Positions 62,790-64,000 of a stretch of 64,000 nt of DNA are shown here, piece by piece; the first letter of the stretch is position 1; each line of letters opens with the position of its first letter. A model generated the notes under the pieces. That model was not told the origin of the DNA and did not search any database. It saw nothing but the letters and a program-made list of their open reading frames with translations. Position numbers and translations under genes: made by a program. This DNA comes from Francisella salimarina. Its GTDB lineage: Bacteria; Pseudomonadota; Gammaproteobacteria; Francisellales; Francisellaceae. The stretch covers positions 62,001 through 126,000 of the forward strand of contig NZ_VOJA01000001.1 of NCBI RefSeq assembly GCF_007923265.1, in the 5' to 3' direction.

Positions 62790-64000
62790 ATGAACTTAAA
62801 TGAATTAAAGTACAAATCTGTTAATGAGCTAATGGATATAGCTCAAAGTCTAGATCTTGAATCACTTCGTGCAAGAAAACAAGAACTTATCTTCTCAATT
62901 CTTAAATATCATGCAGATAAGGGTGAAGATATATATGGTGAAGGTATCTTAGAGGTTCTACAAGATGGCTACGGCTTCTTGAGATCTTCTGATAGCTCAT
63001 ATTTTGCATCTCCTGATGATATCTATGTTTCACCTGCTTTTATCAGAAAACTAAATCTAAGAACTGGTGATAGCATTGTTGGCAAAATTCGTCCACCTCG
63101 TGATAATGAAAAATACTTTGCAGTAAAGCATATTGACAGTGTTAACTTTGATTCACCAGAATTAGCTAGGAAAAAAATCTTATTTGAAAACTTAACTCCT
63201 GAGTATGCTAAAGAAAGGCTAACTATGGAAATAGGGAATGGTTCAAATGAAGATATTACAGCAAGAGTCATCGACTTAGCTGCTCCATTTGGTAAAGGTC
63301 AGCGTGGTCTAATTGTTGCCCCACCAAAAACTGGTAAAACAATTATGATGCAAAATATCGCAACATCAATTGCTAAGAACCATCCTGAATGTAATCTAAT
63401 CATGCTACTGATCGATGAGCGTCCTGAGGAAGTTACAGAAATGCAACGCTCAGTGCGTGGTGAAGTAGTAGCATCTACTTTCGATGAGCCAGCAGCTCGT
63501 CATGTCCAGTTAGCTGAAATTGTGATCGAAAAAGCAAAAAGACTGGTTGAACACAAACAAGATGTAGTAATTCTACTTGACTCAATCACAAGACTTGCAC
63601 GTGCTTATAACACTGTATCACCAGCTTCTGGTCGTGTACTATCTGGTGGTGTAGAGGCGAATGCTCTGCAAAAGCCTAAGAGATTCTTTGGTGCTGCGCG
63701 TAATACTGCTGAAGGTGGTAGCTTGACAATCATTGCAACAGCTCTTGTAGAGACTGGCTCTAAGATGGATGAGGTTATCTTTGAGGAATTCAAAGGTACT
63801 GGTAACATGGAACTTCATCTTGATCGTAAGATTGCAGAGCGTCGCGTATTCCCTGCTATTAGTTTTGATAGATCTGGTACGCGTAGAGAAGAGCTTCTTA
63901 CAACTCCTGAAGAACTACAAAAACTTTGGGTACTACGCAAGATTCTTGGTGGTATGGAAGATGTTCAAGCTATGGAGTTCCTAACAGAAAAAATGAAAGG
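62790..64000 (+). CDS. rho: transcription termination factor Rho (partial, runs off the window)
   Basis: The frame starts at the ATG at 62790 and is open to the last base, about 403 codons. The N-terminal Rho domain ([24 protein letters not shown]) is followed by the cold-shock RNA-binding domain ([30 protein letters not shown]), Walker [12 protein letters not shown] (about 178-188), [12 protein letters not shown], the Walker B-containing [17 protein letters not shown] (Q-loop region [21 protein letters not shown]) and the R-finger region. It is essential for factor-dependent termination. Only the last few residues are missing. Confidence 0.96.
   Translation, partial: MNLNELKYKSVNELMDIAQSLDLESLRARKQELIFSILKYHADKGEDIYGEGILEVLQDGYGFLRSSDSSYFASPDDIYVSPAFIRKLNLRTGDSIVGKIRPPRDNEKYFAVKHIDSVNFDSPELARKKILFENLTPEYAKERLTMEIGNGSNEDITARVIDLAAPFGKGQRGLIVAPPKTGKTIMMQNIATSIAKNHPECNLIMLLIDERPEEVTEMQRSVRGEVVASTFDEPAARHVQLAEIVIEKAKRLVEHKQDVVILLDSITRLARAYNTVSPASGRVLSGGVEANALQKPKRFFGAARNTAEGGSLTIIATALVETGSKMDEVIFEEFKGTGNMELHLDRKIAERRVFPAISFDRSGTRREELLTTPEELQKLWVLRKILGGMEDVQAMEFLTEKMK

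Overview
The window looks like a chromosomal segment of a Francisella species. It is very AT-rich throughout. The strongest taxonomic marker is a second, stand-alone RNA polymerase alpha gene (58976-59932) outside any ribosomal operon; carrying two different rpoA genes is a known peculiarity of Francisella. Small lipoproteins, FlmF-like glycosyltransferases and the general gene content agree. I cannot name the species.

Left flank (1-4.6 kb): a partial FMN-dependent glutamate-synthase-like protein, an EamA transporter, a 125-residue unknown protein divergent from an HTH/S24 LexA/CI-type repressor, and a class A acid phosphatase.

Integrated island (about 4.65-15.15 kb): a 10.5 kb element sits at the 3' end of a tRNA-Leu gene. 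It carries a P4-type tyrosine integrase, an AlpA regulator, a Toprim primase, a DUF3987 ATPase, a phage terminase small subunit, and several unknown small genes, but no capsid, tail or large-terminase gene. It is bounded by tandem 12-bp repeats at both ends and by a shared 10-bp core. An iteron cluster lies just 3' of the ATPase gene. This layout (int, alpA, primase/rep, ori, terS) is that of a phage-inducible chromosomal island, a phage satellite. It also holds two stand-alone S24-like domains that lack the catalytic residues, a cargo gene whose N-terminus recalls phage tail-fibre proteins, and a 41-residue secreted peptide.

Core genome (15.1-34 kb): a Gly-Cys-Leu tRNA operon with its promoter; a large exported protein; a SPOR protein; the operon sufE-hemD-hemX-hemY-gloB; tRNA-Asn with a perfect sigma-70 promoter; a DUF5993-dsbB pair; proS; a DUF6056 membrane protein next to an OafA-type acyltransferase; a methionine/glutamine-type aminotransferase close to an omega-amidase-like nitrilase; nusB; lipoproteins; a YcgN protein; and a 2OG-Fe(II) oxygenase.

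Region 34-46 kb: a second DUF6056 paralogue, then a leftward sulfide/persulfide cluster (an ArsR repressor with a SqrR/BigR-like cysteine pair, rhodanese-DUF2892, CoA-disulfide-reductase-like protein with rhodanese, ETHE1-like persulfide dioxygenase, TauE exporter). After these come an MFS transporter, guanine deaminase with an unusual repeat-bearing leader, nagA, and a trmB-unknown-GNAT operon.

Region 46-64 kb: LysE exporter, nadK, a polyprenol-phosphate glycosyltransferase, a YadGH-type ABC exporter, a small exported protein, a TSUP permease divergent from a TudS-related desulfidase, cupin, MscS channel, TatD, a TehA-family transporter, a DHA2-type MFS transporter, tRNA-Leu(CAA), rpoA2, rarA, ppx/gppA, trxA and the start of rho.
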